37,373 bases of DNA from assembly GCA_016781505.1 (NCBI GenBank), contig JADDQF010000115.1, positions 1 through 37,373 on the forward strand, read 5' to 3'. Both the position numbers and the translations under genes were made by a program. Below, in pieces: positions 7,401 to 15,428 of the stretch. The notes beneath the pieces were generated by a model, which was not told where the DNA came from, did not search any database, and saw only the letters and a program-made list of their open reading frames with translations. Every line of letters begins with the position of its first letter. The first letter of the stretch is position 1. This DNA is from a bacterium (GTDB lineage Bacteria; Chloroflexota; Chloroflexia; Chloroflexales; Kallotenuaceae).

Positions 7401-10400
7401 AGGCTTGGCCGAGCCAGGACCACCATGCGGCCGGCGCTTCTGTTCGAGCACATGCCCGCGCCAATGGTTGGATGCCATCGGCAATCCGTCCGGCTTCAAC
7501 CAACGCCCGGCCATAGGACGCCAGCAGCTTCGGATCGTTGGGCAGCGACCCCAGCGTGCGCTCGGCGGCTGTGATTGCGGTGTCCCACTGCTCGGTAGCC
7601 ATGGCAATGTCGAGCAGCAGCTGATCGGCCTCAAGCCGCCGGTCTTTGAGCGCGGCGACCATCGCTTGCGCTTCGGCATAATCGCCCGCCGCGGCTAACA
7701 GCTGGGCAAGTCGTAAACGGTGCGCATCGTCGTAGGGGGCTAGCTCCAGGGCGTGGCGAGCGTACGGCAGTGCCGTGCCCACCCCATGGCGGAAGCGCCA
7801 CACATCGGCAAGGCCACCCCACGCCACGGCGGATTCCGCATCCTGCGCGATGACCTGCTCAAACGCATCGCTGGCTTGATCGTAGTGGCCGAGCGCAAGA
7901 TGCACGAGGCCGAACTGCTCATAGGCGGCGGTGATATGGGGCGCTCGTTCAACGGCTAGCTCGGCGGGTCGCAGCGCAGCCTCGTACTTGTCCGTTCGCA
8001 GCAAGGCGCGGCTCAGGTCGAGCTGGGTGGCTGCCTCCGTGTCGCCGAGCGTGATCGCTGTTTCAAGCGCGACGAGGGCTTCGCTGAGGTGTCCGGCTTC
8101 CAGCGCCAAGGCTCCCAGACGGCGTTGCAGGCGATGATCGCGCGGTCGTTGGGCTGCGGCAGTGCGCGCAATCATCAAGGCGGCGCGTGGATCGCCAAGC
8201 TGCTGATAGGCTTTGCTGCGCAGCGCCTGCACATCGGCATCGTCCTCGTCAGCTTGTTCCAGCCAGCGCAAGGCTTCGGCGGGACGTCCCGTCAACAGCA
8301 GGGCATGGGCCAGATCACGGCGCAGCGTGAGGCTGTTGGAGCCGTGGGCGATGGCGCGGCGGAGCGCACATTGAGCGCGAATACCGTTACGCGCCTGGAG
8401 ATGGAGCTGGCCAACCTCGGCCAACGCTTCGCCGTCGTGGCGGTCGCACCACAGGGCGCGAGCCAGATGCTTGCGCGCCAGGTCGATATAGCCGGTTTGA
8501 TAGGCAACCCGGCCGGTGGCACGCAGCGCCTCGACCCAATTCGGAGCAGCGGCGGCCGCGCGCTCGTACCACTCCAAAGCCTCAGACCGGCGAGCCTGGA
8601 GCTCATGCGCCCGGCCAAGGTCGTACAAGATGCGCGCGTTGTTGGGCGACAAGGTAGCCGCCGTGTGCAACGGCTCGATGGCCGCGACCACATCGCCGCT
8701 TTCCAGCAAGGCCCAGCCGGTTTCGGCGGCAATTTGACTGTCGGCCGGGCTGAGCTCAAGCGCGGAGCGATAGTTGGTCAACGCCCGGGCTTGTTCGCCC
8801 TGGGCCCAGCGTACCCGTGCCAGCTGGAGATAGGTTTCGGCGGATGGCTCGATCTTGAGCGAAAGGAGCAGGGCCTGCGCCGCTTCGCTGTGCTGCTCAA
8901 GCTGCCGCAGCAAGGTGCCCAGCTGCCGATGCACGGTCGCGTCCTGGGGCATCAGCTCGGACAATCGGCGGTAGGCACTGGCAGCGGTTTGCAGATCGCC
9001 GATCTCGATCGCCAGACTGGCCAAAGCTTCATAGGCGGGGCGGCAGCGGGGGTCGAGATCGATGGCGGTTGAAAAGGCGCGATGGGCGGCAGCCGTCTCG
9101 CCCTGACTGCGCCGAATGCGGCCAATATGGAGATACACATCGGCGGTTGCGGCGTTAAGCTCAACCAAATGCTCAAGATGAACCAGTGCCTGCGCAGCAT
9201 TGCCCTGGGCCTGCATCAGCGCCGCCCACTCTTGGGCGAGTGGCGCGGGATCAGTGGCTGTCGCCTGCAGCGAGCGCAACAGACTGCGTGCTTCGTCCAA
9301 GCGGCCGAGCAGACGGAGCACACGCGCCTGGGCCAGGCCAAAGCGCGAGTCGCTGGGGACCAATGAGGCAGCGGTCATGTATTGGTTGAGCGCCTCATGG
9401 AAGCGCCCGCGCTGCTCGTACACGCCACCCAGGTGGAACGCGGTCTCGGCCAGCTGGCGGTGATAGGTCGACATGGCCAGCTCAAGGGTGGTCGCCGCAA
9501 CGTCGTCTTCGCCAAGCTCGTGGCAGCAGCGAGCCAAGGATTGCTGGTAGTGCAGGTTGGTGGGATCGCGCTGAACTGCGGCGGTGAAGGCATCCCGCGC
9601 CGCGGCCCACGCCGCTTGATGCAAGGCAAGGTCGCCCAGGAGTCCATACAGCTGCGGATCGTCACGTCCTTGACCAATGGCCCAGCGCAGCAACATGCCG
9701 GCAACCTCGGGACTGCCCGTGCGGGCCCAAACCCGGCCGAGCGCAGCGCCGCTGTCGGTGTCGACGCATTCGGTGGCTTCCAGCACGGCCAGGGTTTCTG
9801 CGGGATCTTCGTTGGCATCCAGCACTCGCTGCACTTCGCTCCAGGCCTGGGTTGTGATCAGGGTTTTGATGAGCACACTTGGCTCAGGCAATAAGCCGTA
9901 CAGCAACGGCAGGGTGTGGCCTGCGCCGACCGCGCTTTTCCACTGGGCTGGCGGATCATGCTGCAGGTCCAGCGCCTGCGCCAAATCCATCAAAAATACG
10001 CTACGCAGCGCCCATTCGTCATCGCCGGCGAGATCCAGGAGCCCGGTTGCATCCAATAACGCGAGCAGCTCCTCGCCCGCAATGCCAACATCGTCGGCAA
10101 CCTCATTCACCAGTGTCAGCACGGCGGTGCGCGTCAGGGTCTGCTGCGTGTGACGGGCAAAAGCGCCGGCCAGGGTGGTCAAAAGGGTCAACCCTACGTC
10201 GGCGGCTTCGTCGCTCAAACAATGCGCTTGGGCTGCTTCGGCAAAAACCCGGTCGATCCACTGGAGGGCGGCCTGCCCCGGCTTCAGGGGTGTGGTGTCG
10301 GCTTTGGCAAGCGCGCTCAGGCTGCCCAGCCAGCGAGGACGGCGCGCCAGCTCAACACTGCCACGGTAGTTCGCCAGGCGCTTCAGCCCGCGCCCGTCCA

Positions 10401-11079
10401 GCCGGTTCAGCGCCGCGGTTACGGTTTGATCGTTCCACGGCCGGATGCGCCAGTTGTTTGAGCGATAGGCCTGGAGCCAGGGCGCGAACAAGCCCCACTG
10501 TTCCGTACGGCAGTTGATCAGCCAGCGGCCCTGCGGCCCCAGTTGATTCATCGCGCGCCGGAGCATGCCCAGCACTTCGAGCTGTTCGGTGGGCGCGACA
10601 TCGTTAAGCGCATCCACGATCAGAATACACGGCCGCTGCAGCGCCAGAGTAGCAACCGCAGGTCCACGCATCCGGGCTTGGGCGCCCAGCGTGCCCTCGA
10701 TACTGCCGGCGAAAAAGGTCAGCGGAATGTAGAGCGGCAAGAGTGCCTGTGGTTGGGCCAGCGCCTCTTCCGCCAGCTGGCGCACCAGCTGACGCACCAA
10801 GACGGTTTTGCCACTGCCGGCCGGTCCCAGCAGCACCGTGCGCGGCGAACGATCAACCACATGGTGAATGGTGACCCGGGCGAGATTATCCTTGGTGCGC
10901 TCGGTAGCCGGATCGACTTGCTGATCCAGCCACATCGGCAGGAGGTTCCCAGGAACGTGCAAAGCACGGTCGTTGAGCAGCGCCGTAAGATAGTGGCGAA
11001 TCCAGACGTCTGTGCTGCCATCAAATTGACGCGGGGATGTTGCTGGGCTGCTGTCGGATTGGCGCGGTTGTGCGGACAT
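4474..11079 (-). CDS. Giant NACHT/STAND-type NTPase with about 50 tetratricopeptide repeats
   Basis: A protein of 2201 residues. An N-terminal stretch of about 80 residues leads to a P-loop (GPAGSGKT, residues 85-92), Walker B (CILIVDALNDV, about 151-161) and a sensor-like strand ending in an Arg (WLINCRTEQW), the layout of NACHT-type STAND NTPases. A helical region (about 220-430) follows, and then TPRs cover roughly residues 440-2190. Examples are QGRDDPQLYGLLGDLALHQA, ALLVTKGNHQSAILHLTEAV and LQGWAYYASGAYTEALDSAR. STAND proteins are ATP-driven switches: repeats sense a ligand, the NTPase oligomerises and an effector is engaged. No effector domain is visible here, so the adjacent peptidase or membrane protein may serve that role. 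The start at 11079 is chosen for GAGGTG seven bases upstream; an in-frame ATG at 11094 lacks a ribosome-binding site. Confidence 0.85.
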   Translation of the reverse strand: MSAQPRQSDSSPATSPRQFDGSTDVWIRHYLTALLNDRALHVPGNLLPMWLDQQVDPATERTKDNLARVTIHHVVDRSPRTVLLGPAGSGKTVLVRQLVRQLAEEALAQPQALLPLYIPLTFFAGSIEGTLGAQARMRGPAVATLALQRPCILIVDALNDVAPTEQLEVLGMLRRAMNQLGPQGRWLINCRTEQWGLFAPWLQAYRSNNWRIRPWNDQTVTAALNRLDGRGLKRLANYRGSVELARRPRWLGSLSALAKADTTPLKPGQAALQWIDRVFAEAAQAHCLSDEAADVGLTLLTTLAGAFARHTQQTLTRTAVLTLVNEVADDVGIAGEELLALLDATGLLDLAGDDEWALRSVFLMDLAQALDLQHDPPAQWKSAVGAGHTLPLLYGLLPEPSVLIKTLITTQAWSEVQRVLDANEDPAETLAVLEATECVDTDSGAALGRVWARTGSPEVAGMLLRWAIGQGRDDPQLYGLLGDLALHQAAWAAARDAFTAAVQRDPTNLHYQQSLARCCHELGEDDVAATTLELAMSTYHRQLAETAFHLGGVYEQRGRFHEALNQYMTAASLVPSDSRFGLAQARVLRLLGRLDEARSLLRSLQATATDPAPLAQEWAALMQAQGNAAQALVHLEHLVELNAATADVYLHIGRIRRSQGETAAAHRAFSTAIDLDPRCRPAYEALASLAIEIGDLQTAASAYRRLSELMPQDATVHRQLGTLLRQLEQHSEAAQALLLSLKIEPSAETYLQLARVRWAQGEQARALTNYRSALELSPADSQIAAETGWALLESGDVVAAIEPLHTAATLSPNNARILYDLGRAHELQARRSEALEWYERAAAAAPNWVEALRATGRVAYQTGYIDLARKHLARALWCDRHDGEALAEVGQLHLQARNGIRAQCALRRAIAHGSNSLTLRRDLAHALLLTGRPAEALRWLEQADEDDADVQALRSKAYQQLGDPRAALMIARTAAAQRPRDHRLQRRLGALALEAGHLSEALVALETAITLGDTEAATQLDLSRALLRTDKYEAALRPAELAVERAPHITAAYEQFGLVHLALGHYDQASDAFEQVIAQDAESAVAWGGLADVWRFRHGVGTALPYARHALELAPYDDAHRLRLAQLLAAAGDYAEAQAMVAALKDRRLEADQLLLDIAMATEQWDTAITAAERTLGSLPNDPKLLASYGRALVEAGRIADGIQPLARACARTEAPAAWWSWLGQAYLALGQWAPATNALEQSLQRNQQQPELYAQLAEAYMAQNHPITAAQALQAALEYGADRADWRARLAEAYEALGWQAEALVEWQRAQALDEQHAQYSRHIGRLQLQLGEPAAALTELEAAVGLDSSDAGTWELYAEAALQVGETARAVHAAASALQLAPDAVSTRRLLGQALLQHGDVERAFQCLTPLLDVKPQTPATLLLVHAAAQAAGQSALARRALDAACRLAPEDVDVQIRLAEHCKANDPARALKVLRNLAQEHPQRADIAALLAEQALELGELTIARGAAEQAVALEPESHSYRRLYGNICLRLGDHGAARASLQQVLVREPQDASTALALGKIALERGEITESLRLLQLAAQYSPHDPEVLGTLGLALRYSWQPVCEDEPIEAQSDPALQQALKVLSEAAAQAAHWRGELGWTRLIIGDVAGAVGDLADTVRQLAPGSGGRALMLRRLAVALMHAGQYDEAAAVGGHAATLAPSDPILASVQGQLAELRGDAHQAVQYYARAAALEPSAGRHHRRLGHALLTTGELEVALDHLEQATQLEPVRAAGWILLSKALLRMRQPQRALAAAQRATQLANNDGTAWRQLAAAAEALGHVDVALEAFERATVLHADKEWFVAYGRFALEHGREERGRTALQRAAHLAPEDAALAHRLAQLSQGPERIAQLERAIQLEPGNAAWRNELALLLVTKGNHQSAILHLTEAVDTEPHNADHWIRLAEALERSGDEFAAEETLRRGLTLQPHHAGMWLALGTLLAKGQQWNEANTSFGRAAEIQPSAAAFAGQGHCLLKLELLEQACQALQQAVKLDENHAEAWADLSYTAIVQRRWKDAMRDAQRAIAINPTLVDAYRTIAEAALEMKGDWINAAHEALEHALAIEPDAPDLHALQGWAYYASGAYTEALDSARTALHADPDEASYYLLEAYALRRLRQFKPAIEALRKATKLNHNYREALQELMTITHEMFMQQGDRQ

Positions 11080-11120
11080 GGGGGGACACCTCATTTTAAC
11101 GCATTAGGTAGTGGTCGTTG

Positions 11121-11435
11121 TTAGGCGGCCAGTGTAACCATGTAAAAAGCCGCGCCGCAGATGACAAGTCCGAGGAGGCAGAGGAATGCGCCAACTCCGA
11201 CCGCCGTTTGAATGAGCTTGGTGACTGCATCGAGCAGCCGCGTCGTGCCGTCAAGCGCCGCCAGCACAGCGCCTTCCGTTGCCGCCTTGCCCGCGAGCTT
11301 GGGTGCTTGTGCCGACAACGTCCGCATGGTCTCCTGGTACTCGCGCGCCAGCATGATAAACAGCCCGCTAGCGATCATGATGATACCGACCAGAAACAAG
11401 AGCCCTGCCATCACAAGCTGTACTGTGGAAACCAT
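11121..11435 (-). CDS. Small two-helix membrane protein, first gene of the NACHT-TPR/peptidase operon
   Basis: A 104-residue protein. Residues about 5-30 (LVMAGLLFLVGIIMIASGLF) and about 78-102 (VGVGAFLCLLGLVICGAAF) are membrane helices. The central 45 residues form an amphipathic, Ala-rich segment (YQETMRTLSAQAPKLAG) that could be a cytoplasmic helix. A purine-rich AGGGAG lies about ten bases before the ATG. Its stop is 41 bases before the NACHT-TPR start with no terminator between, so the three genes are probably co-transcribed. In conflict systems small membrane proteins next to STAND NTPases can be membrane-disrupting effectors or anchors; which applies here is inference. No family recognised. 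Confidence 0.65.
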   Translation of the reverse strand: MVSTVQLVMAGLLFLVGIIMIASGLFIMLAREYQETMRTLSAQAPKLAGKAATEGAVLAALDGTTRLLDAVTKLIQTAVGVGAFLCLLGLVICGAAFYMVTLAA

Positions 11436-11496
11436 AACGTTTTTGCTCCCTAACCGTGGATCAGGATAGGAGAATACTGCGAGCTATAATACTACA

Positions 11497-11520
11497 AATT
11501 GTAATGAAAGTGTAACAATT
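11497..11520. promoter_or_regulatory. Inverted repeat in the promoter region of the NACHT-TPR operon
   Basis: AATTGT (11497-11502) and ACAATT (11515-11520) are perfect inverted repeats separated by 12 bases, in an AT-rich island within GC-rich DNA. On the minus strand a possible -10 (TATTAT, complement of 11486-11491) follows immediately, with no convincing -35. It could be an operator controlling the operon starting at 11435. Confidence 0.3.
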
Positions 11521-11590
11521 GAGGGGGTGAAATGTGGAACGGAAGGGTCCTATTTGGGCTTAGTCCCCAGTACTAGGACTGTTAGTAGCT

Positions 11591-12751
11591 TCAACCCTGG
11601 TACGTTCGGTCTTTCCAGGTTACGCCCCGGCCACGGAGGATGCTGAGGAACGCCAGTCCCGCCAGGCTGAAGTACCCGAGCGTGCCCAGGGGGTAGAACA
11701 GCGCCCACAGGGGGTTGAGCTGATGCAAACGCGCAACGAGGTAGCCCCAGTAGGTTACGGTGAGCACGAACAGCAGCACGCCAAAACCAAGTACAAGCGC
11801 GCCGGAGCCGTGGCCAACTGCCGTGAGGGCCAGACCAATCGTGATCAGTGCTAATGGGCCAAGTGCGAGCAGCGCTTGGCGAAAGCCACCCCAGGCGGTG
11901 CGCCAGCCGCCACCTGCGCGCGCTCCTGCGAAGGCGTTTTTGCGCAGTCCTTCCGTAATCTCGGCTAAATTGGTGTACATACGCACTCCCATTAGCTCTG
12001 GACCGCCCACCGCCCGTAGGCGATACCCAGCCTGCTTCACCGTTTGCGCCAGCCGGACGTCCTCCAGCACCGAGTCCCGCACCGCAGCATGACCGCCTGT
12101 GGCAAAATACACATCCCGCCGAATCAGAATACATTGACCGTTGGCCAGCGCGAGAGATGAACGGGGATCGTTGACGACATCAATGGGCATGACCGCTTGA
12201 ATAATGCCCACAAAGGGTGGCATCAACACCCGTTCCCAGAAACTGTGGAGCTCCAACAACGGCAGCAAGGTCAACAGATCGATCCGGTTGTTAACGGCAT
12301 AGTCGACCAATGTTGCGACCATGTGTGGTTGTGGCGCGGTATCGGCGTCCAGGAACAACAACCACTCCGCCTCGCTCGCCTGCGCGGCCTGCCAACACGC
12401 CCAGCATTTACCAGCCCAGCCCGGGGGCAGCGGCTCGCCCGTGAGCAAGCGCAATCCCGGCAGTTGAGCCGCGAAAGAACGCACGATCTCAGCCGTGTCG
12501 TCGGTCGAGTTATCGTCCAAAACGACGATGTCGAGATCGGCCAGATTTTGGGCGGCTAAGCCAGTGAGACAACGTGTGATGCGCAGCGCTTCGTTGCGCG
12601 CGGGTATGATGACCGTAAGTGTTGGCAAGGACGCCGACGGATGTTGCAGCGGCCCTAAGAGGGGTACCCGCCCTGCACCCCACACATCTCGCGCGATAAT
12701 TGCCACGAAAATACAGGAAAGTAGCAGTAAAGCGACAAGCAGCATCAGCAT
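11591..12751 (-). CDS. Membrane GT2 glycosyltransferase, CruC/CrtQ-like
   Basis: A 386-residue protein. An N-terminal membrane helix (residues 2-20) leads to a GT2 domain with LTVIIPARNEA (46-56), DLDIVVLDDNSTDDT (about 73-85), the CruC-type block GWAGKCWACWQAA (111-123), the metal-binding LFLDADTAPQ (about 133-141), and LEDVRLAQTVKQAGYRL as the acceptor/base region. At least three helices follow and the tail ends GRGVTWKDRTY. The GKxWAC block and the terminal GVTWK-RTY are typical of carotenoid glucosyltransferases (chlorobactene glucosyltransferase CruC, diaponeurosporenoate CrtQ), so a glycosylated carotenoid is a reasonable product, though no other carotenoid gene is nearby. A strong promoter lies 40 bases upstream. 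Confidence 0.75.
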   Translation of the reverse strand: MLMLLVALLLLSCIFVAIIARDVWGAGRVPLLGPLQHPSASLPTLTVIIPARNEALRITRCLTGLAAQNLADLDIVVLDDNSTDDTAEIVRSFAAQLPGLRLLTGEPLPPGWAGKCWACWQAAQASEAEWLLFLDADTAPQPHMVATLVDYAVNNRIDLLTLLPLLELHSFWERVLMPPFVGIIQAVMPIDVVNDPRSSLALANGQCILIRRDVYFATGGHAAVRDSVLEDVRLAQTVKQAGYRLRAVGGPELMGVRMYTNLAEITEGLRKNAFAGARAGGGWRTAWGGFRQALLALGPLALITIGLALTAVGHGSGALVLGFGVLLFVLTVTYWGYLVARLHQLNPLWALFYPLGTLGYFSLAGLAFLSILRGRGVTWKDRTYQG

Positions 12752-12790
12752 GATTGGTGCTGCTTAGGGCACCTCGTCGAACCCGCTGCT

Positions 12791-12819
12791 ATACTATCGT
12801 GTCTAGTACGAATTGTCAA
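12791..12819 (-). promoter_or_regulatory. Strong sigma70-type promoter of the GT2 gene
   Basis: Minus strand: -35 TTGACA (complement of 12814-12819), a 17-base spacer, -10 TAGTAT (complement of 12791-12796). It lies between the ribF stop and the GT2 start, giving a leader of about 35 bases and separating GT2 expression from ribF. Confidence 0.7.
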
Positions 12820-12851
12820 CAGGTAATTGTTCACTTTGCTGCGCAAGATCG

Positions 12852-13775
12852 TCATACCCCAAGAACTTCCCCTGCACGTTGGGCATCCCGGGCAATCTGG
12901 GCCTTAAGTTCTTCGATGCCGCTAAATTTTTGCTCGCCGCGCAGCCGTTCCACAAACGCCACCCGCATCGTCTGGCCATACAGGTCGCCGCTCCAATGGA
13001 GCAAATGCGCTTCCACCGTTCGTGCCAGGACGCCAAACGTTGGGCGCACGCCCACATTGGTGACGGCCGGATGGTGCGACCCGTCGGCCAGCGTGACCTG
13101 GCAGGCATACACGCCGTCGGCGGGCAGCAGATGCTGGGGATCGACGGCAACATTCGCCGTTGGAAAGCCGATCGTACGGCCGCGCTGATTCCCACGGACC
13201 ACTTCGCCGACAACCGCAAATGGCCGTCCCAGCAGCGGCACAACGTCGGCCACGCGTCCTGCCTGCAACAGCTCGCGGATACGGCTGGCGCTGATCGGCG
13301 CTCCGTCGATCTCAAGCTTGGTGATCGGCTGAACGGTGTAGCCAAGCTGCTCGCCGAGCTGGGTCAGCACCTCGACCGTGCCTTGCGCGCGATACCCCAG
13401 CCGAAACTCGGGTCCCACCCATAACTCCCGCAGATTAATGTGGGCGCAGAGCTGACGCATAAATTGCTCGGCGCTGAGCTGGCGCAGCTGATCATTGTAG
13501 TGCAACACAATCACATGCTCGATGTCGGTTGCGGCTATGGCTTGCAGTCGCTCGGCGTGTGGGGCCAGATACACCTGTTTATGCTCGGGTTGGAGCACCA
13601 CCGTTGGATGAGGATCGAACGTCAGAGCAGCACTGGTGGCGCCAAGCTCCTTGGCCCGCGCTACAACCTGCAGCAGCAGCGCGCGGTGGCCCAGATGGAG
13701 GCCATTGAATTTGCCAATGGTCAAAATTGTTGGATCCGCGAGCTGAACCTCGGCGAACGAGTGATATAGCTGCAT
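12852..13775 (-). CDS. ribF: Bifunctional riboflavin kinase / FAD synthetase
   Basis: A 307-residue protein, normal length for RibF, which phosphorylates riboflavin to FMN and adenylylates FMN to FAD in the cytoplasm. The N-terminal FMN adenylyltransferase domain (about 1-180) has the nucleotidyltransferase motif TIGKFNGLHLGH (19-30), then FDPHP and the ISASRIRELLQAG block (ISxSxIR). The C-terminal kinase domain (about 185-300) has GRTIGFPTANVAV (GxxxGFPTAN), GVYACQV and TNVGVRPTFG. One oddity is Asn24 where most members have Asp in the FDGxHxGH motif. It appears to be a single-gene unit; no clear -35/-10 pair was found upstream. Confidence 0.93.
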   Translation of the reverse strand: MQLYHSFAEVQLADPTILTIGKFNGLHLGHRALLLQVVARAKELGATSAALTFDPHPTVVLQPEHKQVYLAPHAERLQAIAATDIEHVIVLHYNDQLRQLSAEQFMRQLCAHINLRELWVGPEFRLGYRAQGTVEVLTQLGEQLGYTVQPITKLEIDGAPISASRIRELLQAGRVADVVPLLGRPFAVVGEVVRGNQRGRTIGFPTANVAVDPQHLLPADGVYACQVTLADGSHHPAVTNVGVRPTFGVLARTVEAHLLHWSGDLYGQTMRVAFVERLRGEQKFSGIEELKAQIARDAQRAGEVLGV

Positions 13776-14026
13776 AATGTTCCAGATATGAAATCAACTG
13801 GAATGTATTGTAGCAAACCTTGTCGTGCCCCATATACCACGTAGAGGTAGCGACCAGTTGGTGGCGTGAAGCTGGCAGCAAGCACAGCCTGTCTGCGATG
13901 GCGTTGGCGCACCGGTTGCTATACCTGTCCGAGCAGAGCAGGTGCTGGTTTGCACAAAACCGGCTGATGGAGGCGTAACCCGCTACACTCGATCTTACGC
14001 TACGACAGCTCCCCGCGCTGATGTAG
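13776..14026. other. Intergenic region with no recognised feature
   Basis: About 250 bases between the divergent ribF and hydrolase genes. It should contain both promoters. On the minus strand there is a TACAAT (complement of 13808-13813 region) but no good -35 partner. No hairpin with a U-run, tRNA or conserved RNA element was recognised. Confidence 0.4.
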
Positions 14027-14854
14027 GTGCTGCTCCCAAACTTGACGTTAAGCGATTTGAGGCGGAAGAAGGAACGCGTGCCGTACAACAGTGGATGGTT
14101 GGGAGCTTCCCGGCTGGGCGCGGGGCTGGGGAAAAGACAGCGCAAGGTCGGCGCGGTGATCGTGCATGGCTTTACCTCGAACAACCGAGCGGTAGCACCG
14201 CTCCAAGGTGTCGCCCAGGCGCTGGGAATGGAAACGGAGCTGCCCTTGCTCCGCGGCCACGGCGGCCATTACCGCGATCTGCGGGGCTGCTGCTGGGATG
14301 ATTGGCTTGCCGATCTGGCTGCCGCACGAGCGCGGCTGCGGCAACGGGTTGACCACGTGGTGCTGATGGGCTTTTCGATGGGCGGACTGCTCGCGTTGGC
14401 TGCGGGAGCCGAACACACCAGCGAGGTTGCGGCGATCGTGGCGCTCGCGCCGGCGCTGCGCATCGCGCATCCGCTGGCGCCAATTGCCTGGATGGCGCGC
14501 GGCTGGTTGCCGTTTGTGCCGATGGGCAAGGCCGTGGCGTACAGTGATCCGGCCTTGGCGATCAACGACGATAGCTACACCCGGCTGGCGATCGATGCAT
14601 TCTGCTCGTTTCAGCGCGCGACCCACAAGGTGGAGCGAGCCTTGCCGCGCATCACAGCGCCGCTGCTGATCGCGCACTCCCGCAATGATCGGGTGATTCG
14701 GCCCCAAGCAGCGCAGGTCGCGTTTGAGCGGGTCCAGTCCGTGGACAAAGAGCTGGTGTGGGTGGAGCGCTCCGGCCATGCGCTGTTGGAAGATTGTGAC
14801 GCGCCGACTGTGCTGCAGCATGTGCACCGGTTTCTGGCGACACGCTGCGGGTAA
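14027..14854 (+). CDS. Alpha/beta-hydrolase, carboxylesterase / monoacylglycerol lipase type
   Basis: A 275-residue protein. The first strand and oxyanion motif are GAVIVHGFTS (42-51), followed by LLRGHGG, the nucleophile elbow GFSMGG (115-120, Ser117), the acid in IAHSRNDRVI (Asp221) and the base in ERSGHALLED (His251). The order and short lid match bacterial carboxylesterases of the Est30/YvaK type, which cleave short- to medium-chain acyl esters, with monoacylglycerols another option. The first 35-40 residues are Arg-rich and have no counterpart in the family, so the true start may be an internal GTG around 14078. It converges on the Nudix gene. There is no signal peptide, so it is cytoplasmic. 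Confidence 0.8.
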   Translation: MLLPNLTLSDLRRKKERVPYNSGWLGASRLGAGLGKRQRKVGAVIVHGFTSNNRAVAPLQGVAQALGMETELPLLRGHGGHYRDLRGCCWDDWLADLAAARARLRQRVDHVVLMGFSMGGLLALAAGAEHTSEVAAIVALAPALRIAHPLAPIAWMARGWLPFVPMGKAVAYSDPALAINDDSYTRLAIDAFCSFQRATHKVERALPRITAPLLIAHSRNDRVIRPQAAQVAFERVQSVDKELVWVERSGHALLEDCDAPTVLQHVHRFLATRCG

Positions 14855-14918
14855 ATGCCGGGGACAAGCAAGGCTGCAGGCAAAGACGCTCATGCGACAG
14901 CAGCACAGCCCTGGCCGC

Positions 14919-15392
14919 TTACATCCCGCCCATCTCCTCGGCAGTTCTGGCCGGCTCACGTTGCGAGGGCGCCCGTTGGTCTTTAACAACCGCTGCGGCT
15001 TCGTCGCGGAGAGCATCCTGAATGCGTTCCAGGTGCTTGGGCAGCACTTGAAACCGGTGCAGCGCGTCGGGCATCACCCATTCATGGTGATCGGCTTCGT
15101 CCGACGGCTGGAGCGAGCCGCCAACCACATGCGCCGCAAAGGTCAGCACAATTTCATGCTTTTGCGGCTTTGAGTACAGTCCAATCAGCCGTCCCACTGC
15201 CACGTCGAGGCCAGTCTCCTCACGCACTTCCCGGATCAGCCCTTCCGGCGCCGCCTCGTGCGGCTCGACTCCGCCACCCGGCAAGTTGTACCAGCCACTA
15301 TCGCTGCGACGGGAGATCAGTACACGTCCCGCGTCGTCGCGAATGATCGCGAACGCGCCGACCCGATGCGTCGGCGGATGTTTGGAGGTCAT
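14919..15392 (-). CDS. Nudix hydrolase
   Basis: A 157-residue protein with a complete Nudix box: Gly40, Glu46, then REVREETGL at 54-62, fitting Gx5Ex7REUxEExGU. The N-terminus VGAFAIIRDDAGRVLISRRS and the WYNLPGGGVEPHE run-in are typical of the MutT/ADP-ribose pyrophosphatase-like group that cleave nucleoside diphosphates linked to another moiety. Substrate cannot be named. A tail of about 25 charged residues follows the fold. AAAGGA lies before the ATG. It is the second gene of a likely operon, 36 bases behind the hypothetical gene 15429-15989. Confidence 0.88.
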   Translation of the reverse strand: MTSKHPPTHRVGAFAIIRDDAGRVLISRRSDSGWYNLPGGGVEPHEAAPEGLIREVREETGLDVAVGRLIGLYSKPQKHEIVLTFAAHVVGGSLQPSDEADHHEWVMPDALHRFQVLPKHLERIQDALRDEAAAVVKDQRAPSQREPARTAEEMGGM

Positions 15393-15428
15393 AGCTTATC
15401 CTTTCGGTGCCCCGGTGCTAGGCCCTGC

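Noticed and set aside
8089-9072. Plus-strand open frame of 327 codons inside the NACHT-TPR gene
   Set aside because: It is one of many long antisense frames caused by GC-rich TPR codons. It resembles no family and has no start signals.
4474-11079. Frameshift or fusion of several TPR genes
   Set aside because: The frame is continuous over 6.6 kb with even TPR spacing and no internal ribosome site plus start that would split it.
14048-15016. Minus-strand open frame of 322 codons opposite the hydrolase gene
   Set aside because: It overlaps the clear alpha/beta hydrolase and the Nudix 3' end, and its product is Arg-rich without any recognisable pattern.
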